From assembly GCA_002426755.1 (NCBI GenBank), contig DINI01000003.1:46113-110112 (forward strand): 64,000 nt of DNA, given 5' to 3'. This document shows, piece after piece, positions 16,824 to 25,524 of this stretch; positions within the stretch are counted from its first letter, which is position 1, and each line of letters opens with the position of its first letter. The DNA is from Flavobacteriaceae bacterium UBA5544. GTDB lineage: Bacteria > Bacteroidota > Bacteroidia > Flavobacteriales > Flavobacteriaceae. The notes beneath the pieces are model-generated. The model was not told the origin of the DNA, ran no database searches, and was given only the letters and a program-made list of their open reading frames with translations. The position numbers were made by a program, and so were the translations under genes.

Positions 16824-17576
16824 TTAGTCGAGAACTTCCAACAATTTTAGTGCATTGTAGGCTCCATTTTTCAATGGGTACTGTACACTATTGATTTCCT
16901 GAAAGAACGCTACTTTTAAGAAGTAGAATCGCTGACCAGCTCCAACAGGAACTGCATCTGGCGTTAAGGTCACCGTTGTTGGTCTTCCATCAATTGGAAG
17001 ATTTACAACGTTGCTTACTTGCAAGTCCTTGATGTCTGTCGCGAAATCAAGGTTCAAGAATCCAGATGTGAATTCCACATTGGTCGCCCCTTCTGGAAAA
17101 TGCAGCCTGAACGCAGGAATAAAGTCTTCCATGACAATTTCCCCTGTGACAGGATCCAAGACATAATCGCTCAACAATACAGCCGTAAGGATTGCATTTC
17201 TGTTGAAATCAAATCCTTTGAGCGCATTTTTCCCTTCTGACGTCAAGATTCCTCGAGCCACGTTTCTCAAGCCTCTTGGTGATAGCAAGCCGGCATTCTT
17301 TACAATGGACATTTGTTTGGTCAAACGCGATGCCAATTTGGTATCTTTTGCATCAACCAACAGATCGATAATGGAATTTCTCAACGTTTTACCACTTGTG
17401 GCACTGTTGGCAAACTCTTCATTGTTTTCACGAGTTCGCTCAAATGCAGGGTCATTAGCAATTCGACCTTTGCTGACGCCACCCTTGGTACGCATCTGAT
17501 ATCCATCTTCAGACTTGTAGAAGTTCACTTCTCCGAGTGTCCCTTCTACTTTAAATAGGCTACTATATTTTGCCAT
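16824..17576 (-). CDS. Hypothetical protein, 250 residues, possible DNA-binding or phage-structural-like basic N-terminus
   Basis: I cannot assign a function. The protein has no signal peptide. Residues 1-110 are basic and helical (KGGVSKGRIANDPAFERTRENN; LRNSIIDLLVDAKDTKLASRL) and residues ~140-250 are beta-rich with a late RFYFLKVAFFQEINSVQYPL. Clean coding sequence and its own strong terminator support it as a real single-gene unit. It lies between the long initiating transferase and a long repeat-bearing spacer at the left edge of the polysaccharide locus. Confidence 0.65.
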   Translation of the reverse strand: MAKYSSLFKVEGTLGEVNFYKSEDGYQMRTKGGVSKGRIANDPAFERTRENNEEFANSATSGKTLRNSIIDLLVDAKDTKLASRLTKQMSIVKNAGLLSPRGLRNVARGILTSEGKNALKGFDFNRNAILTAVLLSDYVLDPVTGEIVMEDFIPAFRLHFPEGATNVEFTSGFLNLDFATDIKDLQVSNVVNLPIDGRPTTVTLTPDAVPVGAGQRFYFLKVAFFQEINSVQYPLKNGAYNALKLLEVLD

Positions 17577-18033
17577 ATTTTCTAGAATTTATTGTGTATG
17601 TGTTTAGAATCCTTTGTTTTCTTTTTTAAGAATTGTTTATAAAGAACTCTTATGTACACATACGGATTAAACATTCATTTTTAGTTGATGTTCTTCAATT
17701 TTGGCGCTTTTGCTAAAGTTTGAGCTCCTACTTCGCGTTGCATCGGTATAGAATACTATTTCAACTTGTATGACAAATATATCCGCCTTGTTTTATTGCC
17801 ATTTTGGATTTAATGTGTTTTAATGTTTATTGTTTTAACTTGTTATTTTTATACGTAATTACAAAAATTCATTACTATCGCGGTTGCTTCACTTTATGGA
17901 TGATTTTTAAATGTTTATTTGTTTTTGATGTTTTTAGTAATTTTTTGAGTTTTTGAATGTTTTTGCGCTCTTGAACCTTGTAAGAATTTTGTGCTCTAGG
18001 TACGGCTTATGTAGGGAGTATGTAGGGAGTATG
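17577..18033. other. Non-coding spacer without recognised gene
   Basis: T-rich sequence with no convincing ORF on either strand. Two points stand out: an 8-base inverted pair GTATGTGT (17596-17603) and ACACATAC (17656-17663), and three copies of an 11-base TATGTAGGGAG-like unit at 18009-18040 that lead into the heptad tract. Confidence 0.6.
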
Positions 18034-18187
18034 TAGGGATGCGGGATTTGGGATGAATGATGAATGAGGAATGATGAATGATGAATTAGGGATGAGGGAT
18101 TTGGGATGAGGGATGAGGGATGAATGATGAATTAGGGATGAGGGATTTGGGATGAGGGATGTGGGATGTGGGATGAATGAATAAATG
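18034..18187. repeat. Long 7-bp-period tract, consensus GGGATNN, with an internal 41-bp duplication
   Basis: About 22 heptads in series, such as GCGGGAT, TTGGGAT, GAATGAT, GAATGAG, GGATGAG, GGATTTG, TGTGGGA, TGAATGA. A perfect 41-base direct repeat is at 18075-18115 and 18121-18161, offset by 46 bases, which is not a multiple of 7 and shifts the phase once. There are no unique spacers between repeats, so this is not a CRISPR array. Confidence 0.9.
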
Positions 18188-18384
18188 AATTCATGGAATA
18201 ATGACTGAAAAATAATTCTTGATTATTGGTTAATCTGTTAATTATTTGTAAGAATTGTTGTTAAATTTTGAAAGAAATATACTATAATACAGCATTTTGA
18301 CGTTGTTATTGGCATATTAACCGCTTAAACTTATGATGATTATATTCCACTTTTGCAAGCATCTACATTCATTACGCAGACCCT

Positions 18385-18588
18385 ATGGAACGACTATGTA
18401 TCTACCCAAGCGATATTGCTGAATTACTGGGGAAGTCCCCTACTTCAGCCCAAACTATTTTACGCACCATCAAAGATGCTTACGGAAAGAAAAAGTATCA
18501 GCCGGTTACCATCAGAGAATTTTGTGACTATATGGGCTTGCCATTGGATGAGGTGTCGCGAATGATCAATAGAAACAAGCAGATGTGA
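18385..18588 (+). CDS. Small helical protein, possible HTH DNA-binding protein
   Basis: 67 residues, beginning MERLCIYPSDIAELLGKSPTS, followed by AQTILRTIKDAYGKKKYQPV and EFCDYMGLPLDEVSRMINRN. The YPSDIAELLGKS...AQ.ILR pattern looks like a helix-turn-helix and resembles small proteins common in Bacteroidota genomes near variable loci. A competing frame starting at 18353 overlaps it but has no such pattern. It stands alone ahead of the polysaccharide operon and could regulate it; that is inference. Confidence 0.6.
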   Translation: MERLCIYPSDIAELLGKSPTSAQTILRTIKDAYGKKKYQPVTIREFCDYMGLPLDEVSRMINRNKQM

Positions 18589-18800
18589 TATCACTTCTGC
18601 CTTATTCTATCTTATTTTTATTATGAGTTGTAGATAGATTGGGCTTGCTATGACCTTTTTTAATTTATCACCATTTCTGACCTACAACCAAGACCATATC
18701 TCTTATTTAAATATGGGGGATAATTTTATTTTTAATTCTTCTTCTTGATTTTTCAATCCCATTAGCTTTTGTATATTAGCCACATCAAAAACAGGCTATT

Positions 18801-19667
18801 TTGAGTACATCGCATGACGACCAGTGGTTATACACCATCTCTTCCAAAAATAAATTAATCGACCTTAATTTTAAGGAGATTTGGAGGTATCGAGATTTGT
18901 TGCTGCTTTTTGTAAAGCGTGACATTGTCACGGTTTATAAGCAGACTATTTTGGGCCCATTATGGTACGTCATCCAGCCATTATTTACTTCTGTTATTTT
19001 TACCTTGGTTTTTAATAATCTTGGTAATATCAGTACGGGCGGAATTCCACCTTTTTTATTCAATCTTGCGGGGATTACTGCCTGGAGTTATTTTAATAAT
19101 TGTTTATCCGGCTCAAGTGATACTTTTAAGAAAAACGAGAATATTTTTGGAAAAGTTTATTTCCCGAGGGTTATCATGCCGATGTCTATCACCATTTCCA
19201 ATTTATTAAAACTTTTTATCCAACTTGGTATTTTTATTGGTTTCTATATTTATTATTTAAGTACGGGTGCGAACTTATCGGTCAATGCCAATTTACTTCT
19301 GTTCCCTATCTATTTGTTGATGATGGCGCTGCTGGGCCTAGGAATCGGAATGATTTTGTCTTCCATGACCACCAAATATCGCGACATGACTGTGGTTATC
19401 GGATTTGGGGTACAATTATTAATGTATATGTCTGCCGTTCCTTACCCCTTGTCGGAAGCTCGAAAAAAATTTCCGGAGTGGGTCGCCACATTTGTATCGT
19501 ATAATCCGTTATCACAAATCATAGAAGGATTTCGGTATATGTTATTGGATACTGGTAGTTTTAGCTGGACTGGGTTTTTTTATACTTTTACTTTAAGTGT
19601 TATTTTGTTTTTGATAGGAATTATCATTTTTAATAATACTGAAAAATCTTTTATAGATACTGTTTGA
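18801..19667 (+). CDS. wzm: Polysaccharide ABC exporter permease (Wzm-like, ABC-2 type)
   Basis: A 288-residue membrane protein with six predicted membrane segments. The N-terminal amphipathic RYRDLLLLFVKRDIVTVYKQTILGPLWYVIQP and YFPRVIMPMS are hallmarks of O-antigen/teichoic acid ABC-2 permeases. It moves the lipid-linked polysaccharide across the inner membrane together with the ATPase encoded at 20324. The start is TTG at 18801; no ATG is nearby. It is the first gene of the long plus-strand arm. Confidence 0.88.
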   Translation: MSTSHDDQWLYTISSKNKLIDLNFKEIWRYRDLLLLFVKRDIVTVYKQTILGPLWYVIQPLFTSVIFTLVFNNLGNISTGGIPPFLFNLAGITAWSYFNNCLSGSSDTFKKNENIFGKVYFPRVIMPMSITISNLLKLFIQLGIFIGFYIYYLSTGANLSVNANLLLFPIYLLMMALLGLGIGMILSSMTTKYRDMTVVIGFGVQLLMYMSAVPYPLSEARKKFPEWVATFVSYNPLSQIIEGFRYMLLDTGSFSWTGFFYTFTLSVILFLIGIIIFNNTEKSFIDTV

Positions 19668-19671
19668 TTGA

Positions 19672-20314
19672 ATGGAAAGAAATTTAACAACTCAAAAATA
19701 TTGGGAAAATTATTACAAGCACAATCATGCTGATAAGAAGCACATCATGGCGGTGTGCTCTAGGTACAATTTGTCTGGATTTTAATTCAGATGAAACACA
19801 AGTAAGGAAAACATTTGATACTATGAATGTATCAAAATATCATTTGTTGCAAGAAGATTTTAATCTATTTGTATCTGAAAAACAGTATGATTATGTTTTT
19901 TCATTGGGATTTATAGAGCATTTCGAAAATTATGAAGGAATATTGGATAAACATCTAAATTATTTAAAACCAGGAGGAAGATTACTTATCATGATTCCCA
20001 ATAAACGTTATTTTAGAAAAATTTATGGTTATTTTGTGGACTATGAAAATCTCAAAGCTCATAATTTAAAATGCATGAATCTAAAAACTTTTGATGATTT
20101 TGGAAAAAGAAACAAGCTGAAGATAATTCGATCAGAATACAGAGGGGGATTTCCATTTGGAGTTCATCAAAAATTAAATTTCATTCAAAAGTTAATTTTC
20201 AAAATAACACGTCTATCATGTAAGTATATAATTAATCCATTTCTGGAAAAACATCCATCAAAGTATTTAAGTGCGGGTATTATAGCAATTTTTGAGAAGC
20301 CAATTCATAATTAA
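19672..20314 (+). pseudogene. Broken class I SAM methyltransferase (internal deletion and frameshift)
   Basis: An ATG at 19672 opens a frame reading MERNLTTQKYWENYYKHNHA, typical of the N-terminus of a SAM methyltransferase, but it stops at 19785 after 37 residues. From about 19755 the neighbouring frame carries the rest: CLDFNSDETQV (the motif II region), then SLGFIEHFENYEG, YLKPGGRLLIMIPN and a full C-terminus to 20314. The motif I region with the glycine-rich SAM-binding loop, which should lie between the two parts, is missing. The gene has therefore suffered a deletion that also shifted the frame. It sits inside the Wzm-Wzt pair, which otherwise are adjacent genes. Confidence 0.75.
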
Positions 20315-20323
20315 AAGTTCAAA

Positions 20324-21601
20324 ATGAGCATTATTTTAAAAGCCACAAATATTTCAAAGCAATACCGATTAGGGTTAGTGGGCACTGGCACTTTGAGCCA
20401 TGACCTGAACCGATGGTGGCATCGTGTGCGTGGAAAGGACGATCCATTCTTGAAAGTGGGATCTGTAAACGACCGTAGTGTAAAGGCGGATAGTGATTAT
20501 GTTTGGGCCTTACGGGATATCAATTTTGAAGTTAAACGGGGTGAAGTTTTGGGGATCATTGGAAAAAATGGTGCTGGAAAATCGACGTTACTGAAAATTT
20601 TATCTCGTGTTACTAGTCCTAGTACGGGTGAAATAAAAACCAAAGGGCGTATTGCATCATTATTGGAAGTTGGTACTGGTTTTCATCCTGAATTGACTGG
20701 GCGAGAAAATATCTATCTCAATGGTGCTATTTTGGGGATGACCAAGTCAGAAATCAAAGCCAAAGAAAATGAAATTATCGAATTTTCTGGTTGCGAACGC
20801 TACGTCGATACGCCTGTAAAACGTTATTCTTCAGGAATGCGGGTTCGATTGGCATTTGCCGTAGCGGCGCATTTAGAACCTGATATTTTGGTCATTGATG
20901 AAGTACTGGCGGTTGGTGATGCGGAATTTCAGAAAAAAGCTATTGGGAAGATGCAGGATATTAGTAAAGGTGAAGGGAGGACTGTTTTGTTTGTGAGTCA
21001 TAATATGGCAGCAGTAAAAGGTCTGTGTTCGCGCGTAGTCGTTTTAGAAAATGGCATGTCTGTTTTTGAAGGAGAAACAAAGAATGCTGTTGATTTTTAT
21101 TTAAACAATCAATCAAACGAATCAGGAGCAGGATCATCTGAATTTAAAGATGTTTTTTCCCGAAAAAAGGAAATGCAACTTTTAAAAGTTTCTACATCAG
21201 ATTTATCAGGTAGAGTAAGATCGACTTTTATGCAGTCTGAATCTATATTAATTAAAATTGACTTTAAAATAAATGAGTATATAAAAGGTATGCGTGTTAA
21301 CATGGGTTTCTATAATATATCGGGTACATTGGCCTTTGTTACAAGTTCTCATAACTTAACAGGTGAAGGTTTGAATGCAGGGATTCACCATCTTGAATTA
21401 ATAATTCCTTCCTTTCTTTTAAATAAAATACGTTACAATCTTATTCTAAATGCAGGCATTCCTGGGCAAAAAATCCTGATTGCTCCATTGGAGGTTTTGG
21501 TTTTGGATATAGAAGGCGAACATGCAGGTGGCTCCACTCATGTTGAAAGATGGCCTGGGATGGTCTCTCCTAAACTCGATTGGAGATTTAACAATCTTTG
21601 A
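20324..21601 (+). CDS. wzt: Polysaccharide ABC exporter ATPase with Wzt C-terminal sugar-binding domain
   Basis: A 425-residue protein. The ATPase part (~1-260) has Walker A GKNGAGKST (80-88), the signature YSSGMRVRLAFAVA and Walker B ILVIDEVLAVGD. Residues ~280-425 form a beta-sandwich like the Wzt C-terminal domain that recognises the terminal modified sugar of the finished chain. Length and the insertion before strand WALRDINFEV match O-antigen exporters. With Wzm it exports the glycan; the C-terminal domain implies a chain-capping mark, which one of the methyltransferases or sulfotransferases here could provide. Confidence 0.9.
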   Translation: MSIILKATNISKQYRLGLVGTGTLSHDLNRWWHRVRGKDDPFLKVGSVNDRSVKADSDYVWALRDINFEVKRGEVLGIIGKNGAGKSTLLKILSRVTSPSTGEIKTKGRIASLLEVGTGFHPELTGRENIYLNGAILGMTKSEIKAKENEIIEFSGCERYVDTPVKRYSSGMRVRLAFAVAAHLEPDILVIDEVLAVGDAEFQKKAIGKMQDISKGEGRTVLFVSHNMAAVKGLCSRVVVLENGMSVFEGETKNAVDFYLNNQSNESGAGSSEFKDVFSRKKEMQLLKVSTSDLSGRVRSTFMQSESILIKIDFKINEYIKGMRVNMGFYNISGTLAFVTSSHNLTGEGLNAGIHHLELIIPSFLLNKIRYNLILNAGIPGQKILIAPLEVLVLDIEGEHAGGSTHVERWPGMVSPKLDWRFNNL

Positions 21602-21622
21602 CATAGTGAGTGATGAAGTAGT

Positions 21623-22414
21623 ATGAAAAACACATTAAAAACCATAGCAAATAAGATAAATTATGCTTTTTTCACTTCCAGATGGAAGAAGAATTTAATG
21701 GAAGCAAAGAATAAGACGGATGGAGGAGTCATTACACTTTTCGAAAAGCCATTCCATTACCACCATGGACGGTCTTTTTACAATACTTATAAAGAAATTT
21801 TTAACGATCGAATATATGAATTTGAACCACTGTCGGATAAGCCGCTTATAATTGACTGTGGTGCCAATATGGGATTAAGTGTTTTATATTTTGCTAAAGC
21901 ATATAAAAATGCCGAAATTATTGCTTTTGAGCCAGATTCAGCTGTTTTGAGCAGTTTGGAAAAAAATATTTTAAGTCAAAAGTTAGATCATGTCAAATTA
22001 CATAAAAAGGCAGTATGGAACGATAACATATATTTAAAGTTTCAATCTGATAACGGAATGGGCGGACGGTTAATTTCTTATAATATAAAACGAGATCAAT
22101 ATACAGTCCAAGCGCTGCGTTTAAAGGATTTCTTATACCGACCAGTTGATATGCTTAAAATGGATATTGAGGGAGCTGAATATATTGTCATAAAGGATTG
22201 CGAGGAACATCTTGTCAATGTAGCGCATATTTTTATTGAGTACCATAGTAGCTTTGACGAAGAGCAGCATTTAGAGGACATCTTATTGATATTAAAGCGT
22301 CAAGGTTTTAGATACCACCTAAAACAATCGTTTTCAAGAAGAAGACCATTTGTAGATTCTCGTCTTGTTTGTGAAAAATTTGATATGGCAATAAATATTT
22401 TTGCTTATAGATAA
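21623..22414 (+). CDS. FkbM-family methyltransferase
   Basis: A 263-residue protein with the FkbM pattern: IIDCGANMGLSVLYFAKAY (SAM loop near residue 75), IIAFEPDSAVLSSLEKN, a VWNDN after the third strand and LKMDIEGAEYIVIKDC. FkbM enzymes O-methylate sugars and natural products. In this locus it most likely methylates the polysaccharide or its terminal residue. It follows wzt by ~20 bases. Confidence 0.88.
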   Translation: MKNTLKTIANKINYAFFTSRWKKNLMEAKNKTDGGVITLFEKPFHYHHGRSFYNTYKEIFNDRIYEFEPLSDKPLIIDCGANMGLSVLYFAKAYKNAEIIAFEPDSAVLSSLEKNILSQKLDHVKLHKKAVWNDNIYLKFQSDNGMGGRLISYNIKRDQYTVQALRLKDFLYRPVDMLKMDIEGAEYIVIKDCEEHLVNVAHIFIEYHSSFDEEQHLEDILLILKRQGFRYHLKQSFSRRRPFVDSRLVCEKFDMAINIFAYR

Positions 22415-22534
22415 AGTGTGTGGCATAATAGAGAATTTATTCCATAAAGACGAACTTTAGAACATATTAAAAATAATTTATAGTATGTAATAACGTTCTA
22501 TTTTGAAATATTTAAAACAAGCATCTTAAAAAAG

Positions 22535-23623
22535 ATGAAAAAATTTATTCTACATATCGGACCAGGTAAATGCGGATCATCGTCTATTCAAAATTTTTTT
22601 AAAGTTAATAAAAATCCTTCTTCAGAACGTGTTCGTTTCATCTTATTAAAACCTAAAGATGTCTTGCGTTTTAACAAAAGTGAACTTGAAAAGAGCAGTA
22701 TTTTAGAAATCAATGATCTATTGAAAATAAATGGCAGAAATTGTGACATACTCATATTGAGCCGTGAAAATCTATACCAGTGTCCGTATACCATATCAAA
22801 CTTTTTTAAAGAGGCATTAAAACTATTCAATAAAAATGTGTTAATCGGATATAGTAGACGTCAATCCGATTTTTATGTATCAGCCTATTCTCAATGGTTT
22901 TTTAGATCTGATAAAAGTATATTTGAAACCAATACCATCTTGGCTAAATTGGGACTGAACGGAGCGTATTTTACTGGTATAGAGAAACATACAATGTCGG
23001 CTATTATCGCAGACTTTAAAGTCGAACAACATTTTTTCGGAGACAATTTAATGAACTGGTATGAAGGATATAGAAGTATCGAAGAATTGTTGGATGAAAA
23101 GGTGGAATTAAAAATAGGTACACTTCCAAAAAAAGAGTCAAAACTTAACTTGATACAAGACTTTTGTCTTAAAGCGGGCATCCAACTAAAATCTTCATCG
23201 CTCTCTAAGAGCAATATCAAAATCAATACAAAGTTTAATCCTTCTTTTGTCGAGGCCTTGAATGTTTCAAAGGAAGTAGGCCATTCGGTATTTAATCCCC
23301 ATGAAGAGAACAATATGTTAACGATAATATCAGAGAAATTGAAGACTGAAATAGAAACTGACACATCTTATTTTGAGAGGATGATGATATACACAGACTT
23401 TTATTTTAGACGATCAAATCAAGAATTTTGTAAGAGATATCATTTAGATTTTTCTTATTTTCACGCACCATCCGATTTCAAGAAGTGTGAAATAATAGAA
23501 TTATTCAAATATAAGGAAGCGAAAAGGAAGTCGGGGACTTGGTTAATTGATTATTATAAAAATCTTTCTGCCGTAATGACGGAAGTTAGTTTGTCATTGG
23601 CTAAAAATTGTATATATGAATAA
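22535..23623 (+). CDS. Sulfotransferase-like P-loop protein
   Basis: A 362-residue protein. The N-terminus ILHIGPGKCGSSSIQNFF matches the 5'-phosphosulfate-binding loop of carbohydrate sulfotransferases (H-x-G-x-x-K-x-G-[ST]-[ST]-[ST]-[IL]-Q). A second segment, VLIGYSRRQSDFYVSAYSQWF (near 110), fits the 3'-phosphate-binding region with Arg and Ser. The rest is divergent and helical, so the acceptor cannot be named. It probably sulfates a sugar of the polysaccharide using PAPS. Its end overlaps the following GT2 gene by 8 bases. Confidence 0.65.
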   Translation: MKKFILHIGPGKCGSSSIQNFFKVNKNPSSERVRFILLKPKDVLRFNKSELEKSSILEINDLLKINGRNCDILILSRENLYQCPYTISNFFKEALKLFNKNVLIGYSRRQSDFYVSAYSQWFFRSDKSIFETNTILAKLGLNGAYFTGIEKHTMSAIIADFKVEQHFFGDNLMNWYEGYRSIEELLDEKVELKIGTLPKKESKLNLIQDFCLKAGIQLKSSSLSKSNIKINTKFNPSFVEALNVSKEVGHSVFNPHEENNMLTIISEKLKTEIETDTSYFERMMIYTDFYFRRSNQEFCKRYHLDFSYFHAPSDFKKCEIIELFKYKEAKRKSGTWLIDYYKNLSAVMTEVSLSLAKNCIYE

Positions 23624-24485
23624 TCCATTAGTTTCTATTTGTATACCCACTTATAACGGGGCTCAATTTATTGGGGAAGCCATGGACTCTATTATAATTC
23701 AAGAGTATGCACATATAGAAATTATAGTTTCTGATGATGACTCAACGGATGATACATTAAAAATCATTTGTAGTTATGAGCAAAAAACGACTTTTCCTAT
23801 TCGTATTGTACATCATTCCCCCAAAGGTATTGGTGCAAACTGGAATTATTGTCTAAAACACGCTAATGGATTTTATATAAAATTTTTGTTTCAAGATGAC
23901 ATTTTGAAACCCAATTGTATCGATCAAATGGTATCTGTGATGGAGAAATATCCTTTATTGGGATTGGTCGCTTGCAAACGTGATTTTGTCATTGAAGGAA
24001 AAGAAAATGATGAATTTTTTCAAAAATGGTTAAATAATTATGCTGATTTACAAGAACATCTTGATTTAACCTACAGTCCCATTGCAATACTGAATAAATC
24101 ATTTTTTAAATCTCCTGTTTTTTATAAACCTCCTATAAATATTATAGGGGAGCCTAGCGCTGTAATGTTTAAGAAAAGCTTGATGGATCAGATTGGTTTT
24201 TTTCGTTCTGACTTAAAACAAAATTTAGATATCGAATATTGGTTTAGAATTTTAAAACATAACTCGGTGGGTATCATAAACAAGAAATTGATTTCTTTTA
24301 GAATTCATTCTGAACAGGCGACACAGAAAAATAGCGGGCAAATTGGACAAGACGTCGCAGTTTTGAGCAAATTACTTTATACTGATTATTTTTGGTTATT
24401 GAATAAAACAAAAAAAAAACAATTGCTGTTTCGATATAACTTTCTTGGAAGAATTATTTCGAAAGGATTGGGAATAATGTCATAA
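23616..24485 (+). CDS. Family 2 glycosyltransferase
   Basis: A 289-residue inverting GT-A enzyme. It has VSICIPTYNGAQFIGEAMDSI, the nucleotide-binding VSDDDSTDDT (near 43), and the metal-binding FLFQDDILKPNC (near 95). After ~200 it carries the common GT2 acceptor region (DIEYWFRILKHN). No membrane segments are present. It adds one sugar during repeat-unit assembly on the cytoplasmic face. Coupled to the upstream sulfotransferase gene; its stop overlaps the opposing sulfotransferase gene by 6 bases. Confidence 0.9.
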   Translation: MNNPLVSICIPTYNGAQFIGEAMDSIIIQEYAHIEIIVSDDDSTDDTLKIICSYEQKTTFPIRIVHHSPKGIGANWNYCLKHANGFYIKFLFQDDILKPNCIDQMVSVMEKYPLLGLVACKRDFVIEGKENDEFFQKWLNNYADLQEHLDLTYSPIAILNKSFFKSPVFYKPPINIIGEPSAVMFKKSLMDQIGFFRSDLKQNLDIEYWFRILKHNSVGIINKKLISFRIHSEQATQKNSGQIGQDVAVLSKLLYTDYFWLLNKTKKKQLLFRYNFLGRIISKGLGIMS

Positions 24486-25289
24486 CTTAAACTTTTTAAG
24501 AAGTTTGAGTCCTATACGATTATTCGCAAATTTATTTGCCAAATTCAATTTATAAAGATCTGAATCTAAACTTTTGGTTTTTTCCAATGCTTGGATTATT
24601 TTTTTCTCAATGTAGGCGTGTAATTCTAAATCAGCCCTATTTTTTTTTTCGATTAATGCTTTTGTTTTAGGATCTACAATCTTTCTGGTTTTTGGATTTT
24701 GTGCCTTATTTTTGAAAGTGTAATACGGAATTCCCCACCCATAATAGTTTTTCAAAAGAATTAGAGATTCATCATACAGTTCTTGAAGTCCTACAAATGC
24801 AAAGTGTTTCTCAATATTTTCTATGGCAGTTGTAAGCATCAAAGATTCGTCTGCATCTGGTAACCCGCTAATATATCTTACCTGTGCATTGTGGATATCC
24901 GCAGTATCCATTTCTTCCACAAATTTAGCAAAAGACATATTGTTGCCAACAACTTTATCATATAACCGATGGTTGGGACGTTCTTGCACAAAATTGTAAA
25001 ATGACAAAATCCTCTTTTCTGGTTGTCTTAAGAACGTGATATATTCAGATGGTCCAATTAAATGCTCATGAAGACCATAAAACATATGACCTTTAAGCAC
25101 TTTTATTCTTGCACGGTCCTTTTCCGGTAGTTCTATAAAATCTTCTGTTGTCAAGGTGTTCTTATCCTTTAAACGAATTTGATGTACCACCTCTTTGTAA
25201 TAGATTCTGTTGAGTAAGGCGTTAAACGTTGCTCCTCCATTTTTTGGGAGATGAAGAAAAATAAGATTTTTTTTAGGTTTAACCTCCAT
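24480..25289 (-). CDS. Sulfotransferase family 2 (heparan-sulfate-2-O-type) protein
   Basis: A 269-residue protein with LIFLHLPKNGGATFNALL at the N-terminus, the 5'-phosphosulfate loop of Sulfotransfer_2 proteins (K-x-G-G-[TA]-[TS]), and ITFLRQPEKRILSFYNF (near 85), the 3'-phosphate-binding Arg/Ser segment. It lacks the usual eukaryotic signal anchor and should act in the cytoplasm. It is the only minus-strand gene within the plus-strand arm, tail to tail with the GT2 gene, so it needs its own promoter and looks like a later insertion. Confidence 0.82.
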   Translation of the reverse strand: MEVKPKKNLIFLHLPKNGGATFNALLNRIYYKEVVHQIRLKDKNTLTTEDFIELPEKDRARIKVLKGHMFYGLHEHLIGPSEYITFLRQPEKRILSFYNFVQERPNHRLYDKVVGNNMSFAKFVEEMDTADIHNAQVRYISGLPDADESLMLTTAIENIEKHFAFVGLQELYDESLILLKNYYGWGIPYYTFKNKAQNPKTRKIVDPKTKALIEKKNRADLELHAYIEKKIIQALEKTKSLDSDLYKLNLANKFANNRIGLKLLKKFKL

Positions 25290-25524
25290 AATGCTTGTTT
25301 CTTTTCTTTTTTGATGCCAAATGCAAAAATTTTGTTGAATGTAACTCGCCTTCTATGTTACATCAAAATATTATTAAATTTAATGTCAAATATAAATAAA
25401 TGCAGCTTCTAATTGTTATTTTTGAAAAGTTTGCTGTCAACATAATATCTAAAAATTAGTTCTCATTTCTTTAGAATAGGATTTTTAATTGTGGAAACAG
25501 TTAAAACCTTAAAATTGATCGTCA

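Noticed and set aside
18009..18187. CRISPR-like array
   Set aside because: Repeats are contiguous heptads without unique spacers and there are no cas genes.
18353..18565. 70-codon frame overlapping the small HTH-like gene
   Set aside because: The other frame (18385-18588) has an ordered helix-turn-helix-like pattern; this one does not.
22891..23364. 157-codon antisense frame
   Set aside because: It lies wholly opposite the sulfotransferase-like gene, has no domain pattern and reads as a shadow of it.
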